A stretch of DNA of 64,000 nt from Desulfofustis limnaeus (GTDB taxonomy: Bacteria > Desulfobacterota > Desulfobulbia > Desulfobulbales > Desulfocapsaceae): positions 806,001-870,000 of the forward strand of contig NZ_AP025516.1 in the NCBI RefSeq assembly GCF_023169885.1, read 5' to 3'. Position 1 is the first letter of the stretch. Each line of letters begins with the position of its first letter. Positions 38,799 through 48,434 of this stretch are shown in pieces. A program made the position numbers and the translations under genes. Under the pieces are notes generated by a model. That model had not been told where the DNA came from, made no database searches, and was given only the letters and a program-made list of their open reading frames with translations.

Positions 38799-40700
38799 TT
38801 ATAGCTCTTTGACGACTGGAACGAGCAAAGAGGCCGCCACATCGAGCTTGGTGAAGGAGAGGGAGTCGTTGTATTTTTTCAGCAGCCAGAGGGGTATTTC
38901 AAAGGTGTTGGCGCACAGATCCCAAAGCGTATCGCCCGGTTTGACGATATAGGAGGTGACGTCGATGACCTTGTAGGCACTGAAAAAATCCTGCTGTTTC
39001 TCCTGGTGGAAGTCGAACCGGACTGTCTCGAAGGTCTCCGCGTCGATAGTGACAAAATCGACGGAAATGATTTGTCCCGGCATGATTTCCATTTCTTCGC
39101 CGATAAGGTTGGCCAGTCGGATCGATCGCGGGGTTGAGCGTAGCCAGGAAGCGATCAGGCCAATGGTTTCATCGGGTTGCACCTCGATCTGTCCGGAGGA
39201 CAACTCACCTTTTTTTGTGATCCCTGATACCTTCAGATTGCCGCTTACTGCCAGGTCGGGCATTGACGGGGCACCGTCGATCTTGGCTGGGGGGCTTTTT
39301 TTCTGTTGGGAGAGTATGGGGGGGCCTGCTCGTGTCGTGCCGGCTTCGGGTTGCTGTCGCTTACCGGCTGTTACCGGGATACGCAAGTTCTGGCCGATCC
39401 TGACCATGGCCTGCTTATCGAGGTTGTTGGCCGCAACCAGGCTTTGCAAGGATACCTGGTGGGCCTGGGCGATACTGCCGGCAGTATCGCCCGGACGGAC
39501 CTGGTAGAACAGGCTGGGGCGCTGTTCCCGGTGGAAGAGGCTCGGCCCCAGCTGCGCCTGCTTTTGACTGGATCCGAATTTGGCCGGCAGCTTGAGAAGG
39601 TAACCCGGGGGGAGGTATTTTTGTCCTTGCCAGACCGGTTCCCGCAGTGCCGGGTTGTATCTGGCCAGCGTCTCACAGCTGATTGCCAGCGAACGACAGA
39701 GAGCGCTGCTGTCGGCATAGCCGGGGAGACGCAGAGTGGAAAAAGGTACCGGGGCATCCAGCTTGTATTGGCCAGACCCTTCAATTTTTTTTGCCGCCTT
39801 GACGGCGGCGAGAAAGGATGGATAGAAATTACGGGCCGCAAATTTGAACCACCCCTTGCGATAGTTCAGAAAAATCTGTTCGTAGCCGCCCTGCTCGACC
39901 TTCGCTCGCTTCATGCCGGCGGTCCCGTAATTATACGCGGTGAGGGCCAGTGGCCAGGTGCCGAGCTGACGATAGTTGTTTTTCAGAAAACGAGCGGCGG
40001 CGTCGGCGGCGATGAACGGGTCGCGCCGTTCGTCGATGATATAGTCTATCTGCAGATAATCCCTGCCGGTATCGGTGGTGAACTGCCACATCCCCGAGGC
40101 TCCGAACTTGCTGAAGGCCGAAGGGTTGAACGATGATTCCACATGGGGGAGATAGGCGAGATCCTCCGGCAGGCCGTGAGATGTGAAGGTCTTCTTGAAG
40201 GCGGGCAGATAGGCTCCGGAGCGGATGACACCCTCGAGAAATTGTTCCTTGAGGCCGGTCTGGGCGCGGATGTTGTCTGCGGCTCGGAGATAGGTCTGTG
40301 GCGAACTGCGACTGGAAAAGAGCCGCGCCACCCGTTTTTCCTCGTCGCTGTGCGGACTTCCGTGCGCCAGCCGGCGCAATAGCCCGGCGTAATGATTTTT
40401 CTGTTTCTCGATCAACAGCTCGTTTTGTTTTGCGGCTCCAGGCAGTCTGCGATCAACCAAAGCGATGACCCCGTAGACCCGGCCCAGGTTTTCCCGGTCG
40501 TGGATTATTGCGGTATTTACTGAATAGGTGGAGTATATTTTTTCCCAGAAGGCGATATTGGCAACGATTGACCGGTATTCCGGAAACAGCTTGGGGTCGG
40601 CCGCCGCTTCGGCTTTCAGGGGCAGCACGGTGATCAGAAAAAACAGCAGGCCCCACCGGAACCGGCCGCCGATGGGGAAAACAGTAGCTGATACGGTCAT
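38799..40700 (-). CDS. mltD: LysM lytic transglycosylase (MltD-like)
   Basis: 633 residues from ATG 40700, which gives a proper signal peptide (FRWGLLFFLITVLPLKAEA); a GTG at 40757 is also in frame. The SLT goose-lysozyme-like domain (about 180-330) has the catalytic Glu in HVESSFNPSAFSKFGASGMWQ and ALTAYNYGTAGM. Three LysM modules follow (FYQVRPGDTAGSIAQAHQV; a central one; SYIVKPGDTLWDLCANTF). It cleaves peptidoglycan glycan strands with formation of 1,6-anhydro sugars in the periplasm, feeding recycling enzymes such as the NagZ at 1838. First gene of the operon down to yihY. Confidence 0.9.
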   Translation of the reverse strand: MTVSATVFPIGGRFRWGLLFFLITVLPLKAEAAADPKLFPEYRSIVANIAFWEKIYSTYSVNTAIIHDRENLGRVYGVIALVDRRLPGAAKQNELLIEKQKNHYAGLLRRLAHGSPHSDEEKRVARLFSSRSSPQTYLRAADNIRAQTGLKEQFLEGVIRSGAYLPAFKKTFTSHGLPEDLAYLPHVESSFNPSAFSKFGASGMWQFTTDTGRDYLQIDYIIDERRDPFIAADAAARFLKNNYRQLGTWPLALTAYNYGTAGMKRAKVEQGGYEQIFLNYRKGWFKFAARNFYPSFLAAVKAAKKIEGSGQYKLDAPVPFSTLRLPGYADSSALCRSLAISCETLARYNPALREPVWQGQKYLPPGYLLKLPAKFGSSQKQAQLGPSLFHREQRPSLFYQVRPGDTAGSIAQAHQVSLQSLVAANNLDKQAMVRIGQNLRIPVTAGKRQQPEAGTTRAGPPILSQQKKSPPAKIDGAPSMPDLAVSGNLKVSGITKKGELSSGQIEVQPDETIGLIASWLRSTPRSIRLANLIGEEMEIMPGQIISVDFVTIDAETFETVRFDFHQEKQQDFFSAYKVIDVTSYIVKPGDTLWDLCANTFEIPLWLLKKYNDSLSFTKLDVAASLLVPVVKEL

Positions 40701-40890
40701 GCTGATGATAGACTGTCGCACCGAAAAACAGGAAAGCAGTAAGAGACGTTTCGCCACCGTGTGTAAGGCCGGATGGGGGACGGAGTCCGGATTCAGTTGA
40801 TTTCCGGCACACGATACCGAAAAACGGCTTCTTCATCATTGTTGCAAGGCCACATTTTAACGCAAATCAAGGGAATAACAAGGAGAGAGT

Positions 40891-41376
40891 GTGTATACCC
40901 CGATTGTGGCCTCCCTCGGTTACGTTATGTCGTCGAACAAACGAGAAACCTTGTTGGTGCATCGCAATCGGCGTGCCGATGACGCGCATTACGGCAAATA
41001 TAACGGCCTCGGCGGCAAGATGGAGGCGAATGAGTCTATCTATCAATGCCTCTGTCGTGAGTTGCTTGAAGAGGCCGGCATTACCTGTGAGCAGGCGATA
41101 TTGCGGGGGACCATCAACTGGACCGGTTTTGGCCCCCATGGTGAGGACTGGTTCGGTTTCATCTATCGGGTGGAGCGCTTCAGCGGTATCCCTTATGCGA
41201 CAAATGACGAAGGTGAATTGATCTGGTATCCGGTCGATAAGGTGTTGCAGTTGCCGTTGTGGGAAGGGGACAGGTATTTTCTGCCGATGGTTTTTGACGA
41301 CCATCCCCTCCCTTTTCATGGGTACATGCCGTATCGAGGTGACAAACCAGTTAGTTGGACCTATCATCGTGCGTAA
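40891..41376 (+). CDS. Nudix hydrolase (8-oxo-dGTP diphosphatase-like)
   Basis: 161 residues. The full Nudix box is present as GGKMEANESIYQCLCRELLEEAGI, split here as GGKMEANE then RELLEEAGI. The GKYNGLGGKME context and C-terminal aromatic-rich tail resemble MTH1/YtkD-type purine nucleotide sanitising enzymes. GTG 40891 follows AAGGAGAG; an ATG at 40927 is in frame. Substrate specificity cannot be set from sequence. Confidence 0.88.
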   Translation: MYTPIVASLGYVMSSNKRETLLVHRNRRADDAHYGKYNGLGGKMEANESIYQCLCRELLEEAGITCEQAILRGTINWTGFGPHGEDWFGFIYRVERFSGIPYATNDEGELIWYPVDKVLQLPLWEGDRYFLPMVFDDHPLPFHGYMPYRGDKPVSWTYHRA

Positions 41377-41418
41377 GCGATGACGAGGATAAGAAGAGAA
41401 GGAAATAAAAGGAGCGTT

Positions 41419-41814
41419 ATGGGCAGAGATAGTGAGTTGCTCCGGTTGGAGCAGTATATAGAGCAGTTGTTACACCGTTTCTCCGTTCTGCAGGCCGAAA
41501 AGAAGCGGCTCGAAAGTGATTTGCAGAAAGCCAAGGACGACAATCACCAGCTCAGGCAGCAGTTGGATGCGCTCCACGGCGAGCGGGGCGACATCAGAAC
41601 CCGAGTCACGTCTTTGATCGAGCGAATCGAACGTTGGGAAGCGGACTCCGAAGTTCCGCCGGCTATCGCCGATGCGGACAGCCAGGCGCTGGCGCCGGAA
41701 CAGGAAACCGTTCAGGATAATGACCCGGGGGAGGAAGAGTCGGAGCAGGAGACGACCGCGGTGCGCAAAGCGGAGCGGGACGGCAGCGTTCAGGGCAGTC
41801 TTTTTTCCCGCTGA
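41419..41814 (+). CDS. coiled-coil protein upstream of zapA (ZapB-like)
   Basis: 131 residues. The first 80 form a continuous heptad pattern (LRLEQYIEQLLHRFSVLQAEKKRL, then DDNHQLRQQLDAL), followed by an acidic, low-complexity tail (EQETVQDNDPGEEESEQET). ATG 41419 has AAAGGAG before it; the frame extends to 41380 with no site. Placement directly before zapA and the short coiled coil suggest a ZapB-like divisome partner, but this is inferred from context. Confidence 0.65.
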   Translation: MGRDSELLRLEQYIEQLLHRFSVLQAEKKRLESDLQKAKDDNHQLRQQLDALHGERGDIRTRVTSLIERIERWEADSEVPPAIADADSQALAPEQETVQDNDPGEEESEQETTAVRKAERDGSVQGSLFSR

Positions 41815-41891
41815 ACGTCCCGGCAGGACACGGCCGCTGGCAAGAGATGTCCCGACGATAGTCGCAAACGCATCTGGAGGTTGAACAGGTC

Positions 41892-42203
41892 ATGCCCGAG
41901 ACGGAAAGATTAGTCAGGTTCCATCTGCTTGGGCAGGATTTTGCTTTTTACACCGGCTCCTCGGAAGAGGAAATGGACGCCATTCTGGCCCTGGTTCGGA
42001 AACAGATCGAGGATAACGGCGGCCGGCCCGGTGGTACGATCCCAGTGAGCAAAGTCGCCGTCATGGCCTGCCTCAATATCGCCTCCCGGTATCTACGCTT
42101 GAAAAACGATCATGAGTCGTACCGGAAAGAGACCGAGGAACGGATTAGGACACTCAGCGCGCGATTGAATGCGACCTTGTCGGGAGAAAGAGATGGGCCA
42201 TGA
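41892..42203 (+). CDS. zapA: cell division protein ZapA
   Basis: 103 residues matching ZapA: VRFHLLGQDFAFYTGSSEEEMDAILALV, then KVAVMACLNIASRYL and a C-terminal coiled coil (NDHESYRKETEERIRTLSARL). ZapA binds FtsZ protofilaments and stabilises the Z ring. Upstream is a ZapB-like coiled-coil gene, downstream a 6S RNA candidate; zapA-ssrS order is conserved in many proteobacteria. Confidence 0.9.
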   Translation: MPETERLVRFHLLGQDFAFYTGSSEEEMDAILALVRKQIEDNGGRPGGTIPVSKVAVMACLNIASRYLRLKNDHESYRKETEERIRTLSARLNATLSGERDGP

Positions 42204-42264
42204 AATTTTGCCTTTCGTTTTTGCCAATTTCTGCTATGATGAAACCAGTTGATGAAAAGGTTGT

Positions 42265-42293
42265 TTGTTGTTTTTATTGTGATTATAAGACAT
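42265..42293 (+). promoter_or_regulatory. sigma-70-type promoter before the 6S RNA candidate
   Basis: TTGTTT, a 17-base spacer and TATAAG lie just after zapA in an AT-rich stretch. Position accurate to a few bases. Confidence 0.45.
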
Positions 42294-42348
42294 CAATAAG
42301 GGTATGTGACACAACCGTCGGCAACCACGGCGGAGGTGTCGTCGGTTA

Positions 42349-42535
42349 GGGAGTTTTCCCTGCGCTGTTGGTGATTTGTAGTGTTGTTGAGCCAACTCTC
42401 ACTACAAGGGAGCTACCACTGTCAAGCTGAACGGAAATCGTAAGATTCCCCTGATGTTGATACGCGGTTCCCACCTATTTCTATAGGTTTAACGTGATCT
42501 ACAGACACGGCAGGGTGGGGAAAAGCTTTGTGATA
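42349..42535 (+). ncRNA. ssrS: probable 6S RNA
   Basis: The 5' segment TTTTCCCTGCGCTGTT pairs with the 3' segment GGCAGGGTGGGGAAAA, giving the closing stem of a long rod-like RNA of about 190 bases. The interior contains further opposed halves (GGGAGC.../...GGTTCCC) around an open central region, the shape that mimics an open promoter. Location directly after zapA is the classic ssrS position. Called from structure and synteny only; ends approximate, and the transcript may start nearer 42297. Confidence 0.65.
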
Positions 42536-42536
42536 C

Positions 42537-42577
42537 GATGATCGTCACGGAGGCGGTCATCGTCTTTAATATACTTT
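42537..42577 (+). terminator. terminator of the 6S RNA candidate
   Basis: ACGATGA and TCATCGT arms (extended by TCG/CGG) are followed by CTTTAATATACTTTAATTT. Confidence 0.7.
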
Positions 42578-43000
42578 AATTTACTCTATGGGCGGCCGGG
42601 AGATATCTTCAGGAGCAACAAGTCCGGTCGTCGTAACGGTAATGAAAGAGATTACAGCAGTGCCTCGGGGTGGCAGACTGTAACAAAAGTTGACGGGTTG
42701 TTCATCGGCCTCGATCGCGATGCATCCACTCCTGGTGGGTGGATCGCTCCGGTGGCTGGTTTTTCGATACATGGTGGGTATGGTTTTCAGTCTTCTGGGT
42801 GAACGTCTCGAAGGCGTTACTGAATAGATGGGTGTCTCGCCACCCGATCTCTTCGTGTGATAGCGGCGTGCCGGCACCAGAAGCAGCCAGCATTACCGTT
42901 CCTGTCAACCACCTGCAGTTCTCCGCACGTACACGCTCCACCCTTGCTACATAGGCCTCCTGCTTCCGGTAATCACTGCCATTTTTGAGGGAAGCATTTC
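42578..43000. other. 423-base region before rny with no recognised feature
   Basis: Short frames on both strands show no ribosome-binding sites or family motifs. It probably holds the rny promoter, but no convincing -35/-10 pair was found. Confidence 0.4.
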
Positions 43001-44566
43001 ATGGACGCATTGAACCACCCTTCCGTATTTGTCTTTGTCGGTTTGCTTTTAGGCGCCTCGCTCGGGTTTTATCTGCGTAAGCGTTTCGTCGAAGGACATG
43101 CCAGAAACATCAAGGAGCAGGCCCGCCAACTCATTGAAAACGCCATTGTCGAGGCCGAGCAGCTGAAAAAGGAGGCCCAGCTGCAGAGCAAGGAAGAAGC
43201 CTACCAGGTCAAACAGGCCGCCGAAGAGGAGTTGAAAGCCGATCGGCGGGAGATCAAGGAGGAACGCCAACAACTTTCAAAAAAACGGGAGTTACTGAAG
43301 AAAGAATGGGATAGTTGCGATCGGAAACGAGAGGAGCTGACGTTTGCTGAAGAGGCTCTGGGCGCACGAGAGCGGGAGTGCGAAGCAAAGGAAAAAGAAG
43401 CAGCGGCCCTGCTGGAAAAACAGCGCTATGAGTTGGCGCGGATCGCCGAAATCAGTAAGGAAGAGGCGAAAAAGCAACTGATGGACTCGCTGGAGAGTCA
43501 GGCCCGGATGGATGCAGCTAAACGATTGGCCCGAATCGAGAACGAAATGAAAATGGAAGCCGATCGTAAGGCCAAGAACATCATCGCCCTTTCAATAGCC
43601 AGGTATGCCGGTGACTACGTGGCGGACCGGACGGTATCCATGGTGCCGTTGCCATCGGATGAGATGAAGGGGCGGATTATCGGGCGTGAAGGGCGCAACA
43701 TCAGAGCTATCGAGGCGGCGACCGGCATCGACATCATTATCGATGACACTCCCGAAGCGGTGATCTTGTCGGGCTTTAACCCGGTGCGTCGGGAAGTGGC
43801 TCGATTGGCGTTGCATCAGCTGATCAACGACGGTCGGATCCATCCCGGGCGAATCGAGGAAGTGGTGGCCAAAGTGACCAAGGAACTTGATACCGACATG
43901 CGCGAGGCGGGAGAACAGGCGACCTTCGATGTGGGGGCGCATGGTGTGCACGTGGAGTTAATCAAGATCCTCGGCCGGTTGAAATATCGAACCAGTTACG
44001 GCCAGAATGTCCTGCAGCATTCACTGGAAGTGGCTTTTCTGTGCGGTATCATGGCGGCGGAGTTGGGTCTTGATGTGAAGCTTGCCAAAAGGGCCGGGCT
44101 GCTTCACGATATCGGCAAGGCGGTGGACCACGAAGTGGAAGGGTCGCATGCCATCATTGGGCGAGATCTGGCCAAAAAATACGGTGAACAAGAAGAGATT
44201 GCCTATGCCATTGGCGCGCATCATGAGGATATTCCGCCCCAGAGTGTTCTCGATATTCTGGTGCAGTCGGCTGATGCCCTTTCCGGTGCCCGGCCCGGCG
44301 CCCGTAAGGAGATGCTGCAGAGTTACGTGAAACGGCTCGAGGATCTCGAGGGCATCGCCAACTCGTTCAAAGGCGTGGAAAAGTCTTACGCCATTCAGGC
44401 CGGTCGCGAGTTGCGCATCATGGTCGATTCCGGTCATATCAACGACAGCGAAGCAGTATTGCTCAGCCAGGATATCGCTAAGTCGATTGAACAGAAGCTG
44501 ACCTATCCGGGTCAGATCAGGGTGACGGTCATTCGCGAGACGAGGGCCGTCGAATATGCACGGTAA
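43001..44566 (+). CDS. rny: ribonuclease Y
   Basis: 521 residues. N-terminal membrane anchor ([17 protein letters not shown]), long coiled coil (about 30-200), a KH domain ([25 protein letters not shown]) and an HD domain ([20 protein letters not shown], then [11 protein letters not shown]). This is the standard RNase Y layout; the enzyme starts mRNA decay at the membrane. The 3' end overlaps a possible upstream start of tyrS by 11 bases. Confidence 0.96.
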   Translation: MDALNHPSVFVFVGLLLGASLGFYLRKRFVEGHARNIKEQARQLIENAIVEAEQLKKEAQLQSKEEAYQVKQAAEEELKADRREIKEERQQLSKKRELLKKEWDSCDRKREELTFAEEALGARERECEAKEKEAAALLEKQRYELARIAEISKEEAKKQLMDSLESQARMDAAKRLARIENEMKMEADRKAKNIIALSIARYAGDYVADRTVSMVPLPSDEMKGRIIGREGRNIRAIEAATGIDIIIDDTPEAVILSGFNPVRREVARLALHQLINDGRIHPGRIEEVVAKVTKELDTDMREAGEQATFDVGAHGVHVELIKILGRLKYRTSYGQNVLQHSLEVAFLCGIMAAELGLDVKLAKRAGLLHDIGKAVDHEVEGSHAIIGRDLAKKYGEQEEIAYAIGAHHEDIPPQSVLDILVQSADALSGARPGARKEMLQSYVKRLEDLEGIANSFKGVEKSYAIQAGRELRIMVDSGHINDSEAVLLSQDIAKSIEQKLTYPGQIRVTVIRETRAVEYAR

Positions 44567-44600
44567 CACAGAGGAAGGCCGGAGAGTGGAAGCACCAGTC

Positions 44601-45812
44601 ATGGATGAATTGGGAAAGCAGTTAGCGTTGATCGAACGAGGCGTTGTTGATTTCATTTCCCGCGAAGAGTTGACGGAGAAGTTGAAAAGGTCGATCGAAA
44701 CAGGCATTCCGTTGAAGGTGAAAGCCGGTTTTGACCCAACCGCGCCCGATCTCCATCTCGGCCACACCGTCCTTATTCAGAAGCTCAAGCATTTCCAGGA
44801 ACTCGGTCACGACGTCTATTTTTTGATCGGCGATTTCACCGGCTTGATTGGTGATCCGACCGGTAAATCGGAAACGAGGAAACCGCTTACCCGTGAGGAT
44901 ATCGCTCGAAACGCCGAAACCTATAAGGAGCAGGTATTTAAAATCCTTGACGAACGGCGGACAAAGATCGTTTTCAACAGCGAGTGGCTCGGCAAGATCG
45001 ACTCTTTCGACATGATCCGTTTGGCTTCGGAATTGACGGTGGCGCGAATGCTGGAGCGGGATGACTTCAAGAAACGTTTCGAATCCGGCCGCCCCATATC
45101 TATCCACGAATTTCTCTACCCCCTCATTCAGGGCTACGATTCGGTGGCGATGCAGGCGGATGTGGAACTGGGCGGTACCGATCAATTGTTCAACCTGCTC
45201 ATGGGACGGGATCTGCAGCGCAACCGGGGCCAAGAGCCCCAGGTGGTAATCACTCTGCCGTTGCTGGAAGGTCTGGACGGGGTCAACAAGATGAGCAAAT
45301 CCCTGGGCAACTACATCGGAATCAGCGAGGATGCCAACAGTATCTATGGCAAGACCATGTCCGTCTCCGACGATTTGATGTTTCGCTACTACGAATTGCT
45401 CAGCGATATCTCAACGGAGGAGTTGAAGGCGCTGCAACAGGGAGTCTCCGCCGGCAGTCTCCATCCCAAAGAGGTGAAGCAGCAATTGGCGCGGGAGCTG
45501 ACGGCACGGTTTCACTCCCCGGCGGCGGCCCTGCAAGCGGAACAGAATTTCGCCAACGTGTTCAGCAAAAATGAAACACCCGATGATCTGCCGGAGTATA
45601 CCGTCTCCACCGCCGAGGCGGTGTGGTTGCCCAAGCTGTTGGCCGATGCCGGACTGGTTGCTTCCACCTCGGAAGGTCGGCGGATGATCGATCAGAAAGC
45701 GGTCAGTATAGACGGGGAAAAGATTGCGGACAGTTCCTATACCGTTGAGCCGAACGGAGCGTTCGTCATCAAGGTGGGGAAGAGAAGATTCTGTAGGGTC
45801 GTCTTCACCTGA
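44601..45812 (+). CDS. tyrS: tyrosyl-tRNA synthetase
   Basis: 403 residues, class I, TyrRS of the KMSKS type: [21 protein letters not shown] contains the HIGH-like signature, [15 protein letters not shown] follows, and [15 protein letters not shown] is the KMSKS loop. A C-terminal S4 RNA-binding domain ends the protein ([20 protein letters not shown]). It charges tRNA-Tyr. ATG 44601 gives the usual N-terminus; ATG 44556, inside the end of rny, would add 15 residues. A strong terminator follows. Confidence 0.96.
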   Translation: MDELGKQLALIERGVVDFISREELTEKLKRSIETGIPLKVKAGFDPTAPDLHLGHTVLIQKLKHFQELGHDVYFLIGDFTGLIGDPTGKSETRKPLTREDIARNAETYKEQVFKILDERRTKIVFNSEWLGKIDSFDMIRLASELTVARMLERDDFKKRFESGRPISIHEFLYPLIQGYDSVAMQADVELGGTDQLFNLLMGRDLQRNRGQEPQVVITLPLLEGLDGVNKMSKSLGNYIGISEDANSIYGKTMSVSDDLMFRYYELLSDISTEELKALQQGVSAGSLHPKEVKQQLARELTARFHSPAAALQAEQNFANVFSKNETPDDLPEYTVSTAEAVWLPKLLADAGLVASTSEGRRMIDQKAVSIDGEKIADSSYTVEPNGAFVIKVGKRRFCRVVFT

Positions 45813-45836
45813 CCAAGTATCTTTCGTGGCAGAAAG

Positions 45837-45873
45837 CAAAAAGGCGTTTCCCGGTCCGGGAAACGCCCTTTTG
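45837..45873. terminator. terminator between tyrS and the Fur-family gene
   Basis: GGCGTTTCCC and GGGAAACGCC arms around GGTCC, flanked by an A-run on the left and TTTT on the right; can serve both convergent genes. Confidence 0.88.
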
Positions 45874-45906
45874 CTCGACCTGGTTCGGGACGAACCGAGC
45901 AGGCGC

Positions 45907-46338
45907 TCAGTTGATGGTCTCTTCGTGCTTGATGTCTGTATCGCTGCATTCCGGGCAGATACCGGAGAATTCGATATGATGCCCGAGGATCTGATAATCG
46001 CAGGCCTTGGCCGCCACCCGATCGAGCTTGTTTTGCACTGGTAGCTCGATGTCGTCGACGCGGCCACAGATCCCGCAGCGCACGTGATAGTGGAGATTGG
46101 TGGTGGCATCAAACCGTTTCTGGGTGCCTCCCACCTCCAATTTCAGAATCATGCCGCTTTCAGCCATTAATTCGAGGTTACGGTAAACCGTTCCCAAGCC
46201 GATACGGGGGAGCCGTTTGCGCACCATATCGTACACCTCGTTGGCCGTCGGGTGAGATGTCACTTTCCCGAGTTCTTCAAGAATGATTTGCCGCTGGGCG
46301 GTCAGCCTCATTTTGGGTGATTGTTCGTCAATAGCCAT
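45907..46338 (-). CDS. Fur-family metalloregulator (PerR-like)
   Basis: 143 residues. Winged helix with LTAQRQIILEEL and RIGLGTVYRNLELMAESG, then the metal-binding dimer domain with HYHVRCGICGRVDDIEL and GICPECSD, i.e. two CxxC structural zinc sites, plus HHIEFSG. The spacing is closer to PerR than to Fur, but ferric, peroxide or zinc sensing cannot be assigned. A radical SAM gene lies downstream on the same strand after 120 bases in the other direction of transcription order, so it is its own unit. Confidence 0.85.
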   Translation of the reverse strand: MAIDEQSPKMRLTAQRQIILEELGKVTSHPTANEVYDMVRKRLPRIGLGTVYRNLELMAESGMILKLEVGGTQKRFDATTNLHYHVRCGICGRVDDIELPVQNKLDRVAAKACDYQILGHHIEFSGICPECSDTDIKHEETIN

Positions 46339-46424
46339 GGCTCGCTTCCATCAGATAGGGCAAGATAATAAAGTCTCCCATTAACATATTGAGACCGGGA
46401 GAATAATTCAATTAAAAAAGGAAA

Positions 46425-47714
46425 TCAACCCGATAGTTGAATATTTGGATTGAAATAGCCAAAACGGAGTCGCGGCAGCCGTTTTTTCAACAGAGCAAAC
46501 CAACTGCGCATCCCCAGGGCAGGGGTGGGGGGGACCTGCAGGGCGGAGAAATAGTATTCCGGATCCAGATTGAGGTTGCGTAGCTGAATGAAGTCGACGC
46601 CGGTTGTTGCCACCAGATCGGTCAGAGCGTCGAGTTCCTCCGGAGTATCGGTGAACCCGGGCAGGACGAAGTAATTGAGGGAGACGAATCTGCCGTGGTC
46701 CTTCATGGCCGCGATGGATTGGCGGACATCTGCCAGTTGATAACCGCGAGGTCGGTAGTAGCGGGAATAGTATGCTTCCTGAGACGAGTTGAGCGATACC
46801 CGCAGACTGTCGAGACCGGCCCGGGCAAGGCGGGCGACCTCGTCCGGCAAACTGGCGTTGGAATTGCAGTTGATGGTGCCGCGTTGGGTCTGTCGGCGCA
46901 TCGCTTGAATTGAGCTCTCGAGCAAGGTTGCCTGGAGTAACGGCTCGCCCTCGCACCCCTGGCCAAAACTGACGATGGGCGAAGGAGCCTGGCCCAGATG
47001 GGGAACTGCCACTTCAAGGACTTCTTGCAGGTGTGGGACGAAAGTGATCCGGTCCTGCGTGGAGGGGCAGCACCCCGATTCCTGCAACGATATGCAGCCG
47101 AGGCAACGGGCATTGCACACCGGGGAAGTAGGGAGGGGCGCCTCCCAGCGTTTGAGGAAATAGTTGCGGGCAGCCGGACATTGATAGGTTAAGCAGCAGT
47201 GGCCGAGATGCTGAATCAAGCGGTTGTGCCGATGACGGTGCAGAACTTTCTTGGTTTGCCGGTCGACTCGCTCCTGGTGAAACGTGCGGGCATCCTGACG
47301 ATGATCTGGATCGCTGCGAAAGCCGGTTACCCAAAAGCGCCCATGGTGCCAACCGACGGCGCTATAGGCGAACAGCGGCAGGCGTGGAGCATCCGGCGTC
47401 GTTCGGTAGGCGGCAGTGTAGAGCGCTGTGTGAGCGGGGGCCATGAAGGCGGCCACTGCTTGCACCGCTTTACCAGCCCGGTACGGGTCTTCTTCCAGGA
47501 GCAGCGGTTCGCCGCTGCGCGGATCGGTACCCACCGGCAGGCGTCCCGGCAGGGTGAAAAGTTCACTGCCTTCCGGCAGCTCGATGAGTTCTTCTCGATC
47601 GGGTCTAATATAGCGGCCGTTACTCATGCCGGCCATGGTGAGCCCGGGAAAATCGTTGATGCGACCCTGCTCGTCGGCGAAGACCAAGGAGGGTATCGCG
47701 CCGGGATGCTTCAC
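46425..47714 (-). CDS. radical SAM protein
   Basis: 429 residues. The [4Fe-4S] motif is PVCNARCLGCISLQ (CX3CX2C) at about residue 200, unusually far from the N-terminus; other Cys follow (ESGCCPS). FGQGCEGEPLL is the SAM-binding GGE-like segment, and INCNSNASLPDE resembles motif 4. The N-terminal 190 residues (FADEQGRINDFPGLTMAG, GSELFTLPGRLPVG) form a separate domain typical of a small deltaproteobacterial subgroup. Substrate unknown. The start overlaps the end of the upstream unknown gene by four bases (ATGA), so the pair is translationally coupled. Confidence 0.88.
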   Translation of the reverse strand: MKHPGAIPSLVFADEQGRINDFPGLTMAGMSNGRYIRPDREELIELPEGSELFTLPGRLPVGTDPRSGEPLLLEEDPYRAGKAVQAVAAFMAPAHTALYTAAYRTTPDAPRLPLFAYSAVGWHHGRFWVTGFRSDPDHRQDARTFHQERVDRQTKKVLHRHRHNRLIQHLGHCCLTYQCPAARNYFLKRWEAPLPTSPVCNARCLGCISLQESGCCPSTQDRITFVPHLQEVLEVAVPHLGQAPSPIVSFGQGCEGEPLLQATLLESSIQAMRRQTQRGTINCNSNASLPDEVARLARAGLDSLRVSLNSSQEAYYSRYYRPRGYQLADVRQSIAAMKDHGRFVSLNYFVLPGFTDTPEELDALTDLVATTGVDFIQLRNLNLDPEYYFSALQVPPTPALGMRSWFALLKKRLPRLRFGYFNPNIQLSG

Positions 47715-48136
47715 TTGGGACGCAGCACCTTGGTAACAGAATCCACCGCCCGATAGATGTCGATGTCCTCGCCGAACACATCTTGAATGGCGGCGTGGTT
47801 CACCAGGTCTTCGATGATGAACTGCGTGAGATAAAGGGTAACGATGTTGGGATCTTGGACCAGGGTGCGAACCGGGGCGAGCTTGAGCTGCAGGTCGAAC
47901 TCTTCAAGCAGGTGCAGGCCACGCAGTTGTTTCTCAAAAGAGGCTCGGACATCCTCGACGGAGTCGGTTTCGATGATGTTACGGTCGATCAGGCGTTGGA
48001 CCAACTTGGTGGCCAACAGATCGGCGTGGTCCCTGGCAAAGAGAAACATCTTTTTTCGTTCTTGCTCGCGTTTCCGGTCGATTGCCCGGACAGCTTTGTC
48101 GGTGGCGCGATTTGGGTTGACATGCATTTTAGCCAT
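47711..48136 (-). CDS. unrecognised helical protein coupled to the radical SAM gene
   Basis: 141 residues, no membrane segment or signal peptide, predicted mostly helical with an Arg/Lys-rich N-terminus (RKREQERKKMFLFARDHADLLATKL). It contains no Cys and no motif I know. Overlap of ATGA with the radical SAM gene implies a joint function, perhaps a substrate carrier or partner of that enzyme, which is inference from layout only. Confidence 0.6.
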   Translation of the reverse strand: MAKMHVNPNRATDKAVRAIDRKREQERKKMFLFARDHADLLATKLVQRLIDRNIIETDSVEDVRASFEKQLRGLHLLEEFDLQLKLAPVRTLVQDPNIVTLYLTQFIIEDLVNHAAIQDVFGEDIDIYRAVDSVTKVLRPK

Positions 48137-48300
48137 TGAAGTGTCTCCTGGTCAGAACCTGGTTTATCGTGAGGTTATGACGGTCGTTGATCATGGTGAA
48201 TCATGTACACTACCTGATAAAAAAAAAATGTACCAGCTCAAAGTGTTGCATCATCGATCCGGAGCGATTGTTAAAATCGTTGAACCTTTTACGATTGTTC

Positions 48301-48328
48301 TTGTGTTTTTAGTACAATTTTTTATATT
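48301..48328 (+). promoter_or_regulatory. candidate promoter of pal
   Basis: TTGTGT, a 16-base spacer and TATATT in an AT-rich stretch, 106 bases before the pal start. Confidence 0.4.
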
Positions 48329-48434
48329 TAGGAATCAAAGAAAGGTACCATTGTACGTGTCAATGGTCCAATCCGAGCGTTCCTGCGAGTAAATTCGCAA
48401 TTCAAACAACTTTATCAAATCGGGAGGTCTTACC

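Noticed and set aside
42739-42954. 71-codon Trp-rich frame before rny
   Set aside because: No ribosome-binding site or known family; composition looks accidental.
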